A DNA stretch of 16,737 nucleotides from positions 22,982-39,718 of the forward strand of contig DFDR01000148.1 in NCBI GenBank assembly GCA_002369295.1. Direction: 5' to 3'. Source of the stretch: Desulfovibrionaceae bacterium UBA3823 (GTDB lineage Bacteria > Desulfobacterota > Desulfovibrionia > Desulfovibrionales > Desulfovibrionaceae). Under the pieces are notes generated by a model. That model was not told where the DNA came from. It saw only the letters and a list, made by a program, of their open reading frames with translations, and ran no database searches. Positions 1-9,400 of this stretch are shown here, one piece after another; position 1 is the first letter of the stretch; each line of letters begins with the position of its first letter. Both the position numbers and the translations under genes were made by a program.

Positions 1-314
1 CCGCCGGTGCCGGCGCCGATTTCAAGGACGGACAGCTTGCGGTCCAGGGGCAGGCTGTCCACGAGGGAGCGGACGGCGCCGGCCATGACGTCGTTGTAGT
101 AGAGGCTCTGGGGCGTGTCCTGGTAGACGCTTTCGACGGCGTTGAGGTCGCCGCCCGGGAACATGACTTCCCTCGGATCCGTCTTTCCGCTCAAGACGCC
201 GCCAAGGTGGGTGCCGCACCGGCGCATGAGGGAGAGCAGAGGCTTGTTGGCGCGGACAAAGGCATCGTTCTGGCCCGCGCCGCTGGCAGCGTTCTGGGTA
301 TCTTTTTGCAGCAT
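1..314 (-). CDS. Polyketide synthase subunit beginning with the SAM-binding part of a C-methyltransferase (3' end outside window)
   Basis: The gene starts at ATG 314-312 and runs off the window start; 104 codons are visible. It is not in the supplied ORF list of any length because it is cut. After about 20 low-complexity residues the protein reads PLLSLMRRCGTHLGGVL (residues 25-41), then VMFPGGDLNAVESVYQ (50-65), YYNDVM (72-77) and SAM motif I EIGAGTG at 98-104. This run is the signature of C-methyltransferase (cMT) domains of polyketide synthases, which methylate the alpha carbon of the ACP-bound beta-ketoacyl chain from S-adenosylmethionine. Such domains normally have about 100 further residues in front (a helical and winged-helix-like subdomain); here those lie at the C-terminus of the preceding gene. 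KR, ACP and later domains probably follow beyond the window (inference). The frame is closed by a TAG at 332-330, which fixes the start near 314. Confidence 0.9.
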   Translation of the reverse strand, partial: MLQKDTQNAASGAGQNDAFVRANKPLLSLMRRCGTHLGGVLSGKTDPREVMFPGGDLNAVESVYQDTPQSLYYNDVMAGAVRSLVDSLPLDRKLSVLEIGAGTG

Positions 315-319
315 TGTTT

Positions 320-323
320 CTCC
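320..323 (-). promoter_or_regulatory. Ribosome binding site of the split-methyltransferase gene
   Basis: GGAG at 323-320 lies 5 nt before ATG 314-312, a good Shine-Dalgarno match and spacing. It supports independent translation initiation of the second methyltransferase part rather than a broken reading frame. Confidence 0.75.
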
Positions 324-338
324 GCTGGTCTATGGCAG

Positions 339-364
339 CTCCCGGCCGTTCGGACGGCCGGGAG
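339..364 (-). other. Perfect 11-bp stem-loop between the two halves of the C-methyltransferase
   Basis: The arms CTCCCGGCCGT and ACGGCCGGGAG (339-349 and 354-364) are perfectly complementary around a 4-nt loop (CCGA in the mRNA). The hairpin sits in the 73-nt gap, 23 nt after the stop codon of the upstream gene and about 15 nt before the Shine-Dalgarno of the next. No run of U follows the stem on the minus strand, so it is not a classical intrinsic terminator. It could be an mRNA-stability or processing element, a pause site, or a partial attenuator that sets the ratio of the two proteins. The function is inferred; the structure is directly visible. Confidence 0.7.
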
Positions 365-387
365 GAATGTGCGTTTCAGGAATTCTG

Positions 388-3300
388 CTAGCCGACGAGG
401 GCGTCGACTTCCTGCATGAGCTTCTCGTCGCAGGGCTTCAGGCGGCCGTAGGCGCCGTTCCGCTCCTCGAGCAGCCCCTGCTCGGCGAGGCTGGCCAGCA
501 TGCGCTCCAGGAGCTGGCCCATGCGTTCGGGCAGGCCGATGCGGGCGGCCACGTCCGCAGGCGCATGGAAGCCGCCGTCGGCGAAGGCCTTGAGCTCGTC
601 GAGGGCCTTGACGACGTAGCCCGCGCAGTAGCGCTCCGTACGCTCGGCATTGGCCTGGTAGGCCGCGCTCTCAGGCCGGTTGGGACTCTTCTCGGCTATC
701 TGGCCGGCGCCTTCGGTCAGGTCCCGCCAGATGGAGGAGAGCGAGGGCGCCTGGGACTGGCTTTCGGCCGGCTTGGAGTTGGCGATGCCCCTAAAGCTGG
801 GATCTATCCAGAAGTGCCGGCCCTGGAAGGGGTAGACGGGCAGGTGCATGCGGCCCCAGCCCATGCCGTCCGAAAAGCTCTCCCAGTCGACGGCAAGGCC
901 CGCCTTGTAAAGCTGGCCGAGGGCCTGGCAGACGGCAAGCCATTCCGAGCCCCTGGCGTGCAGACTGGCGGCCCAGACGGTGGAGGCGCCTTCCCGGGAA
1001 GCGTCCTCGCGGCGGCAGACCGAGGTGAGGACGCCCGAGGGGCCAAGCTCCAGGGAGGCCTGGGGGGTCATGGCCGCAAGCGCCCGGTAGCCGTCGAGGA
1101 AGCGGACCGTGCTCCGGATGTGCTCGACCCAGTAGCCGGGGGTCGTGAGCTGGCCTTCTCCGGCCACCTTGCCAGTGACGTTGCTGACGACCGGAATGGC
1201 CGGCTCGCTGTAGTCGACGCTCTCGGCCACCTTGCGGAACTCGTCCAGGATGGGATCCATGAGGTGCGAGTGGAAGGCGTGGGAGACCGGCAGCGGCTTG
1301 AGGGTGAGCTCTTCGGCCTCGGCGGCCCTGGCGAGGGCGTCCAGCGCTTCCAGGGGGCCGGTGACCACGGTCTGGCGGGAGCCGTTGATGGCGGCAAGGC
1401 CCACCCTGCCCTCCGGATCGTGCCTCTTCAGGAAGGCCTTGACCTCGTCCTCCGCAGCCAGAATGGCGGACATGCCGCCGCCGGCGGGCAGGGAGGCGAT
1501 GAGGCGGCCGCGGGCGGCGATGAGCTTGAGGGCGTCTTCGAGGCTGAAGACGCCGGCAAGCGCCGCTGCCACGTATTCGCCGACGCTGTGGCCGCACATG
1601 GCAAGCGGCTCCACGCCCCAGCTCTGCCACATGCGGGCGAGAGCGTACTCGATGCTGAAGAGGGCGGGCTGGGTGTAGGCGGTGCTGTCGAGCAGATCCT
1701 TCTTCGCCGGATTCCACATGACCTCGAGCAGGGGCTCGCCGAGCAGGCCGTCGAGGCCGTCGGCGCAGGCCTGCAGGGCTTCGCGGAAGGCGGGGATCTT
1801 GTCGTAGAGCTCCTTGCCCATGCCGCTGCGCTGGGCGCCCTGGCCGGTGAAGAGGAAGATCGGCTTCACGGGCTCGGCGCCGGCAGGAAGCTCGGTCCAT
1901 TCCCTGTGGGCGACGGCGTCGCTGAAGTTTCTGGCGACTTCGGCCGGCGTCTCGCCGGTGACGGCGATGCGGAAGCGGTGGTGGGCGCGGCCGACCTGCG
2001 TGGTGTTGCAGAAGTCGGTGAGGTCGAGGGCGTCGCCCTTGTCGGCAAGAAAGCGCTGGTATTCCTGGGCGAGCTCGGCCAGAGCCTTCTCGCTGCGGGC
2101 CGAAAGCACGAAGAGCGGGTTCTCGATGCAGCCCGTGCCGCGCGAATCCTTGCGCATGGGGGCTTCCTGGAGGATGAGGTGGGCGTTGGTGCCGCCCACG
2201 CCGAAGGAGCTCACGCCGGCCCGGCGGGGCTGCATGTCCGCAGGCCAGTCCATGGCCTTGTTCGTCACGAAGAAGGGGGTGTTCTCGAAGGCTATGCGGG
2301 GGTTGGGCTTCTCGAAGTGGCAGGTCGGGGCGATCTGGCCGTGCTCGAGGGTGAGGACGGTCTTGATGAGGCTGGCAATGCCGGCCGCGACTTCGATGTG
2401 GCCGATGTTGCTCTTGACCGAGCCGAGGGCGCAGTATTGCCGCCTGGGATTGTTCTCGCCGTAGACGCGGGTCAGGGCTTCGACCTCGAGGGGGTCGCCG
2501 AGGTAGGTGCCCGTGCCGTGGCCTTCTATGTAGCCGATGGAGGCGGGATCGACGCCGCTCACGCCCAGGGCCTCGGCGATGACCTCGCTCTGGCCTTCCA
2601 GGCTGGGAGCCGAGTAGGCAAGCTTGGACCAGCCGTCATTGTTGATGGCCGAGCCGAGCACGACGGCGCGGATGTGGTCGCGATCGCGGACGGCGTCCTC
2701 GTAGCGCTTCATCAGCACGCATCCCGTGCCGTTGCCGGAGACGATGCCCTCGGCCTTGGCGTCGTAGGGCCGGCAGTGGCCGTCGGGCGCGAAGATCATG
2801 CCTTCCTGGAAGTAGTGGCCGTGGGCCTGGGGGATGTCGATGGCCGAGGCGCCGACGAGGGCCATGTCGCACTCCTCGCCGAGCAGGCTCTGGATGGCCA
2901 GGTGGGCGCAGACGAGGGAGGTGGAGCAGGCGCACTGGACGTTGAAGGCCGGGCCCCTGAGGTTAAGCTTGTAGGAAACGCGGGTGCAGATGTGGTCGCG
3001 GTCCGTGCCGACGTGGCCCTGCATGAAGGCCGCCGTGCCGTAGCGGGCGAGGTCGGAGCACATGTAGTTCACGTAGTAGGTGCTCAGGCGCGTGCCGGCG
3101 TAGCAGGCAATGCTGCCCGGATAGGTGTAGGGATTGTACCCGGCGTCCTCGAGGGCGTGCCAGCAGACCTCGACGAAGGCGCGCTGCTGGGGATCCATGT
3201 ACATGGCCTCGGTGGGCGTATAGCCGAAGAACTCCGCATCGAAGTAGGTCGGATCCTTCATGAGGCCCGCGGCCTTGACGTAGGTCGGATCCTGTATGGT

Positions 3301-3474
3301 CTCCTCTTCGATGCCGGCCTCGCGCAGCTCGTCGTCGGTGAAGAAGTGGATGCACTCCTTGCCGGCAATCAGGTTCGCCCAGTACTGCTCAGGACTGTCC
3401 GACTCGGGGAAGCGGCAGTCCTGGCCGATGATGGCGATGGCGTTTTCCGGGTAAAAATCCGTCGTTGAACTCAT
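388..3474 (-). CDS. Type I polyketide synthase: KS - AT(malonyl) - N-terminal part of C-methyltransferase
   Basis: A 1028-residue protein that should add one malonyl unit to the chain delivered by the preceding PCP. KS, about residues 10-435: catalytic Cys183 in CACSTS, His319 in GHGTGT and His359 in NIGH are all present, so it should condense. A KS-AT linker follows. AT, about 537-830: FTGQGAQ, catalytic Ser630 in GHSVG, and HAFH at 732-735, the motif typical of malonyl-CoA selection. The post-AT linker ends in LPVYPFQGRHFW (878-889). Residues about 915-1028 match the first subdomain of PKS C-methyltransferases (SIWRDL, AERTERYCAGYVVKAL, LLERMLASLAEQGLL), but the protein stops before any SAM motif. 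It also has no KR or ACP, so it cannot complete a cycle alone and must work with the product of the next gene. The start ATG overlaps the upstream stop by one base (TAATG), which suggests translational coupling. The nearest known arrangement is KS-AT-MT-KR-ACP, as in HMWP1 of yersiniabactin, here cut in two. Confidence 0.95.
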   Translation of the reverse strand: MSSTTDFYPENAIAIIGQDCRFPESDSPEQYWANLIAGKECIHFFTDDELREAGIEEETIQDPTYVKAAGLMKDPTYFDAEFFGYTPTEAMYMDPQQRAFVEVCWHALEDAGYNPYTYPGSIACYAGTRLSTYYVNYMCSDLARYGTAAFMQGHVGTDRDHICTRVSYKLNLRGPAFNVQCACSTSLVCAHLAIQSLLGEECDMALVGASAIDIPQAHGHYFQEGMIFAPDGHCRPYDAKAEGIVSGNGTGCVLMKRYEDAVRDRDHIRAVVLGSAINNDGWSKLAYSAPSLEGQSEVIAEALGVSGVDPASIGYIEGHGTGTYLGDPLEVEALTRVYGENNPRRQYCALGSVKSNIGHIEVAAGIASLIKTVLTLEHGQIAPTCHFEKPNPRIAFENTPFFVTNKAMDWPADMQPRRAGVSSFGVGGTNAHLILQEAPMRKDSRGTGCIENPLFVLSARSEKALAELAQEYQRFLADKGDALDLTDFCNTTQVGRAHHRFRIAVTGETPAEVARNFSDAVAHREWTELPAGAEPVKPIFLFTGQGAQRSGMGKELYDKIPAFREALQACADGLDGLLGEPLLEVMWNPAKKDLLDSTAYTQPALFSIEYALARMWQSWGVEPLAMCGHSVGEYVAAALAGVFSLEDALKLIAARGRLIASLPAGGGMSAILAAEDEVKAFLKRHDPEGRVGLAAINGSRQTVVTGPLEALDALARAAEAEELTLKPLPVSHAFHSHLMDPILDEFRKVAESVDYSEPAIPVVSNVTGKVAGEGQLTTPGYWVEHIRSTVRFLDGYRALAAMTPQASLELGPSGVLTSVCRREDASREGASTVWAASLHARGSEWLAVCQALGQLYKAGLAVDWESFSDGMGWGRMHLPVYPFQGRHFWIDPSFRGIANSKPAESQSQAPSLSSIWRDLTEGAGQIAEKSPNRPESAAYQANAERTERYCAGYVVKALDELKAFADGGFHAPADVAARIGLPERMGQLLERMLASLAEQGLLEERNGAYGRLKPCDEKLMQEVDALVG

Positions 3475-3490
3475 TAGAAACTTCCCCCTT
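3472..3490 (-). promoter_or_regulatory. Shine-Dalgarno and TAATG stop-start junction
   Basis: The A-rich/G-rich stretch AAGGGGGAAG at 3490-3481 lies inside the last codons of the upstream gene, with GGGGGA ending 8 nt before ATG 3474-3472. The upstream stop TAA (3476-3474) shares its last A with this ATG. Stop-start overlap plus a strong Shine-Dalgarno is the usual layout for translational coupling of consecutive assembly-line subunits. Confidence 0.8.
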
Positions 3491-6400
3491 TACGAGATGG
3501 ATCGTTGCTTTTTGCTTCCTGCCCCTGGGAGGGCCCTGGACGGCCCCGGCGGTGCGCAAGCCTGCGCTCTGCACGGCTGGCGCCCCTCTTGAACGAGGGT
3601 GCGGCGCCGGGCGCGCTTGCGCCGCTTGCCCTGGCGTTCACGTTCTTCATCTTCGACGCGCCGGCAGACTGCGACAGGAAGGCGGCCAGCGAGCGTATCG
3701 TCGTGTGCTCCAGCAAGGTCATGAGCGGAACCTGCATGCCTATCCTTTCCTGGAGCCTGGCCTGCACGGTCACCAGATCAAGCGAGCTCAGGCCCATCTC
3801 GAAGAAGCGCGTTTCGATGCTGACGCTGTCCCTGCCAAGCACTGCCGCCAGCGTGGAGGCAACGAGGCTCTCCATTTCCGTGCGCGGCTTGACGACGGGC
3901 GCCTGCGTCTCGAACTCGGCCGGATCGACGGCGAGGCTCTTGCGGTCGACCTTGCCCGAAGGCGTCAGGGGCAGGCTGTCCTTGACGATGACCATGCCCG
4001 GGACAAGGTAGGGCGGCAGGCGCTCTTCCAGCCACTGCTTGAGCTCGGCGGCCGCGGGCTTGGCCTGGCCTTGCTTGGGGCAGGCAAAGGCAGCCAGCGC
4101 ACGGCCGGCCTGCTGGCCCTGCACCGGAATGACCGAGGCATGCCCGACGGCGGGATGCTCCATGAGCGCGTTCTCGATCTCGCCAAGCTCGATGCGGTAG
4201 CCGTTGATCTTCACCTGGCTGTCCTGGCGACCGAGGAACTCGATGCAGCCGTCCTTCATGTAGCGGCCAAGGTCGCCCGTGGCGTACAGGGGCTCGCCCG
4301 TGCCGGGATGCAGGATGAAGCTTTTGGCGGTCTTTTCGGGATCGTTGAGATAGCCCTGGGCAAGGCCGTCGCCGGCGATGTAGAGCTCGCCCGGCACGCC
4401 GTCGGGGCAGTCCGTGCCCAGACGGTTCAGGACGTGGAACTGCTGGTTGGCCAGCGGCCTGCCGTAGGGAATGCTCTTCCATTCCGGCTTCACGGCGTCG
4501 ATGACGTAGTAGTTGGACCAGATGGAGGCCTCCGTGGCGCCGCCGAGGCCGACAAGCCGCAGGCCGGGCCACAGCCCGTGCACCCGGCGGGGCAGGCTGA
4601 GCGGAATCCAGTCGCCGGAGAGCAGCGCCGTGCGCAGGGGCGGAAGGCTTCCGCGGGCCTCGCGTTCAGCCTGGCCTGCCATCATCTGCATGAGCGGCGG
4701 CACCGTGTTCCAGACGGTCACGCCGTTGTCGGCCATGAGCCTGAGCCAGTGGGCCGTTTCGAGGCGCTGCTTCGGATCGGGCAGCACCAGGGCGCCGCCT
4801 GCGCCGAGCAGGCCGAAGATGTCCCACACCGAAAGGTCGAAGGTGAAGCGGGAGAGCGCGAGCACGCGGTCTTCCGCCGTCAGGCCGACGAGCCTGTTCA
4901 CGGCGTGGATGGTGTTGCAGGCGCCTTCGTGCCGGATCATGACGCCCTTGGGCGTGCCGGTGGATCCCGAGGTGTGGATGACGTAGGCCAGATCCCCGGG
5001 ACGGGAGACGGCGCGCTCCAGATCGAAGTCGCCTGCGTCCTCGAGGCTGGCCTCGTCTGCGAAGATCACGGGCAGGCCTGCCGGGAAGGCAAGGGCCTTG
5101 TGGCGGGTCTGCGTGCAGACCGCCCTGGCGCCGGAATATTCGAGCAGATAGGCAAGCCGTGCCGGCGGCACGGCCGCGTCGATGGGCATGTAGGCGCAGC
5201 CGAGGCTGGTCGCGGCCAGCGCGCTCACCGTCTCCTCGCATCCGCCGTCGGACACCACGGCTATCTTGTCGCCTGGCTTTGCGCCTGCCTTGACGAGCGC
5301 CCTGGCCAGCGCCTCGGCCCTGCGGCCGAGTTCCCGGTAGGAGAGGCGCTTTTCCCCGTCCACCAGCGCCAGGGCGTCGGGCGTCCTAGCCAGGCTTGCG
5401 GCAAAGAAGCCGTCGAGAGTCCGCACGGGGCTGTCCCAGGCCGTGAAGGTGGCGTTGGCCTCCCGGCGGCGGACCAGCTGATCCTGCGGCAGGAGCGGAA
5501 GCCTCGTGTAGCTCCAGACGCGGTCGTCTTCGGCGAGGATGCGCAGAAGCCGGCAGTAGGAGGCGAACATGTCGTCCACCATGCCTTCGGGGAAGAGCTC
5601 GTCCACGGCGTCCCAGTTGAAGTCGAGACAGCCCTCGACCTCGCGCACCTGGTGGTCTATCCACACCTGCGGGGTCTGGGTGATGTTGTAGACTATGCGG
5701 CCGAAGGTCCTGAGGGCCGGATGGGTGTCGTTTTCGCCGCCCATGCCGATGGTGCTCGTGAAGACGATGGGAATGATGTCGGCAGAGCTCCTGCCCGTGG
5801 CCTTGACCCACTCGCGTATCGTCTCGACGCCGGAGAAGGTGCTGTGGTCCATGTCGGCCCAGAGCTGCTTCTGCAGATTTTTGGAACGGGAAATGAAGTT
5901 CATTTCCTCGTCGAGACGGCAGGACAGCAGGCTGACGGAGGTGAAGTCGCCCACGACCTTCGGCACGTCGGGATGGAGGGGCAGGCGGTTGAAGAGCGTC
6001 ACGTTGATGGTGAAGTCCGGACGCGAGCTCCAGCGGGCCAGCACTTCGGCGTAGGCCGAAAGCAGGAAGCCGGAGACGGTGAGATCGGCCTTGGCCGCCT
6101 TCTGCTTGAGGCGCTCCCAGGTCGCCCTGTCAAGGGTGGCCTGGTGCCGGACGAAGCGCGGACGCTCGATCTGCGATGGCGAGACGGCCAGCGGCAGATC
6201 CGGCGCAGGGGCAAGGGCGTTCACGCGGTCCATCCAGTAGGCGCGGTCCCTGCCGTAGCGGGCGCTCTGCCTGAAGCCGTCGAGGGCGAGCACGTAGTCC
6301 CTGAAGGAGAGCTCGAGCGGCTTGAGCTCGGTTTCGGGGTGCGCGTAGAGCTCGGCCAAGCCCTCCATGATGAGGTTCATGCTGTGCAGGTCGGCCACGA

Positions 6401-9400
6401 GCAGGTCGAGGCTGACGTGCATGCGGAAGGATCCGGCCGCGATCTTCGTCACGGCCACGCGGTAGAGCGGCCACTGGCTTCCGGCCAGCACCTCGTGGCT
6501 CATGGCCTCCCTGCGGGCGAGCACCCGGCGATCTGCCTCGCCGCGGGGCAGATCGGAGAAGTCGTCGAAGGGAATCTCGAGATCCGGCACGTCGGGCAGG
6601 ATGCGCTGGCGGCCGTCGGCCATGATGACGCACCTGAGCATGTCGTGCTGGCGGATGAGGCGGTTCCAGGCCGTTCTCAGGCGCTGGACGTCGAGATCGG
6701 CCGACTCGAGCTCGAGATAGACGTGGCAGGAGACGTTGCCAAGGACGAGGGCGCCCGTGCGGCCGACCCAGTAGGCCTGCTGCATGTCCATGAGCTGGAA
6801 GGGCGCAAAGCGCTCGACGGCGTTGGGAACGATCTGGGCATGCTCCTCGCCGCCGTCCGCGGCGCCCCCGCAGACCAGCTCGACGACGCGGGCTGTCAGG
6901 GCGTCGAGAGTCGGATTCTCGAAGAGGAGGCTGCGCTCGAGGCGGACGCCGAAGTCCTTTTCCATGGACTGGAAGAGGTCCAGGGCAAGGAGGCTGTCGA
7001 TGCCCAGCTCGATGAGGTTGGCCTGCCCGTCCACTTCGTCCGGTCCGGCCTTGAGGATGCCGCAGACCTTTTCCTTGAGCCTGGCGGCAACCTTGCCGGC
7101 ATCGGCCCTGGCGCCGTCCCTGCGGGGCTCGCCGGCCTCTGCGCCCTTCCCCGCCGCGCACCCCGCCGCCATGACCTCGTCGAAGAGCGCAGCCACGGGG
7201 AGCAGGCCATGGGCCTTTCTGTAGGCAGGCCAGGCTATGTCGCAGACGGCGGCGGAGCTTCTGCCCTGCGCGAGGAGGCTGTCGAGGAGGGCAAAGCCCT
7301 GTTCCGGCGCCATCGCGCCGATGCCGAAGGCCTTGAGGCTCGCGAGGCCTGCGCCCCGCGCGGCCATGCCGGCTTCGCCGAAGGCGCCCCAGTTCACGGC
7401 AAGCGCGGGCAGGCCTTCGGCGCGCCTTCTGGCCGCCAGGGCGTCCAGCACGGCGTTGGCGGCCGCGTAGCTGGCCTGTCCGGGCGTGCCGAACCAGGCC
7501 GCCGTGGAGGAGAAGAGCACGAAGCTCCTGAGGTCTGCGGCCCAGGGCTCCTCCCTGGAAAGGCGGTCCAGATTGAGGGCGCCTTCGGCCTTGGGCGCGA
7601 GCACCTTCATGAAGCGGGAGGCGTCCAGCGAAGAGAAGCGGCCGTCGTCAAGCACGCCGGCGAGATGCCAGATGCGGGCAAGCTTCGGCATGCCCTCGAG
7701 GGCGCCAAGCAGGGCGCCTTTGAGCGCCTCGTAGTCGCTGACGTCGCAGGCTATGGCCTTCACCTCGCAGCCCGCCCTGGCAAGGCTTTCGAGCACGGCC
7801 TTTGCCGCGTCGTCCGGCGCGTGCCTGGCGGCCAGGACGAGGTGGCGGCATCCCTGCCGCACGCGGCGGGCCGCCAGCTTGAGGCCAAGTCCGCCGAGGC
7901 CGCCGGAGATGAATTCGGTTTCGCCGGGCTGGGGCCCGGCGTCCTGCGCCAGGCCTGCGGAGGGCCAGGTCAGGACAATCTTGCCGATGTGCCTGGCGCC
8001 GGCCATGAAGCGGAAGGCTTCCGGATAGCCGGCGACGGGGAAGGCCTTGACGGGCAGAAGGTCGAGCTCGCCCCTGCCGCAGGCTTCCAGGGACTGCGTG
8101 AAGGCGCGGGCCATCACCTCGGGCTCTTCCCTGCCGAGCACGACCAGATCGACGGGGTAGTAGTGCATGACGCCTTTGGCGCCCTTGCACTCGCCCTTGT
8201 CGAGCACGCCGCTCTTGCCGAGCTCGATGAAGCTGCCGCCGTCGGCGACGATGTCGAAGGACGCCTGCTGGGGCTCGCCGGCAAGGGAGTTGAGGACGAT
8301 GTCCACGCCCCGGCCGCCGGTGGCCTTCTCGACCTCCCGGGCAAAGTCCGCGCTTCTGGAGCTGAAGCAGAAGCTGGCCCCGCGCTTGAGCACGAAGGCG
8401 CGCTTGGCGTCGCTGCCGGCCGTGCCGATGACCGTGGCGCCGAAGTGCCTGGCTATGGAAAGGGCCGCCAGGCCGACGCCGCCGGAGGCCGCATGCACGA
8501 GCACGGTCTGACCCGGCTTGATCCGGCCAAGCTCCACCAGGCTGTACCAGGCGGTGATGTAGGCAACGGGAAGGCCGGCGGCCTCCTCCATGCCGATGCC
8601 TTCGGGAATCTTCCTGACCATGGACGCATCGAGGGTCACGTGGCTTCTGATGCAGCCAAAGGCGCTGACGGCAACCCTGTCGCCTTCGCTGAAGCCCTCG
8701 ACGCCTTCGCCGACGGCCGCAACCAGGCCGGCCGCGTCGCTGCCGATGGCGGTCCTGTCGCCGGGATAGATGCCCATGGCCATCATGACGTCGCGGAAGT
8801 TAAGGCTCGAGGCGCAGATGGCCACCTCCACCTCGCCGGGACCGGGCTTTCTGCGGGCTTCGGAGACCATCGCCAGGCTGTCGAGTCCGGAGCCCTCCAT
8901 GACCAGGGCCTTGGCCGTGCCGCCGTCCTGCTCAGCCGGCTCGAGCGGCGCCGGCACCAGGCGCGGGGCGTAGACCAGGCCCTGCCGCACCGCCAGGCGG
9001 CTCTCCGGCAGATCGCAGAGGAAGGCTTCGGCGAAGCCGGCAGGGATTTCCTCGGCCTTCTCGACGTCGACCACGCGAACCCGGCATTCGGGGTATTCCG
9101 TGGCGAGCACCGGCACGATGCCCCAGAACATGGCCTCTTCGGGAAGCCCCGAGGCCGCCCCGGGACCGAAGGCGCCCGCCGTGGCCAGCGTGAAGCGCAG
9201 GCGTTTCGCATTCCCGGCGTTCACGGCGCGCATGACGGCGAAGAGATCGCCGAGGCAGCTTTCGGCATTGGCCCTGAAGCCGGCCTCGGCCCTGAAGTCG
9301 AGCGGGCGGAAGTCGCCGATGAAGACGTCGCCCCTGCCCTTCAGCGCCTCGTCGAGCGCTTCGCGGAAGGGCTGGCCTTCGGCGGAGGGCAGGCTCACGC

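Noticed and set aside
339..364. Intrinsic transcription terminator at the hairpin
   Set aside because: The stem is strong but no U-tract follows on the minus strand, and the next gene 25 nt further on continues the same enzyme domain.
312..390. Frameshift or pseudogene explanation for the split methyltransferase
   Set aside because: The two parts are in different frames with stops in both (390-388 and 332-330), so one indel cannot restore a fusion, and the second part has its own ribosome binding site.
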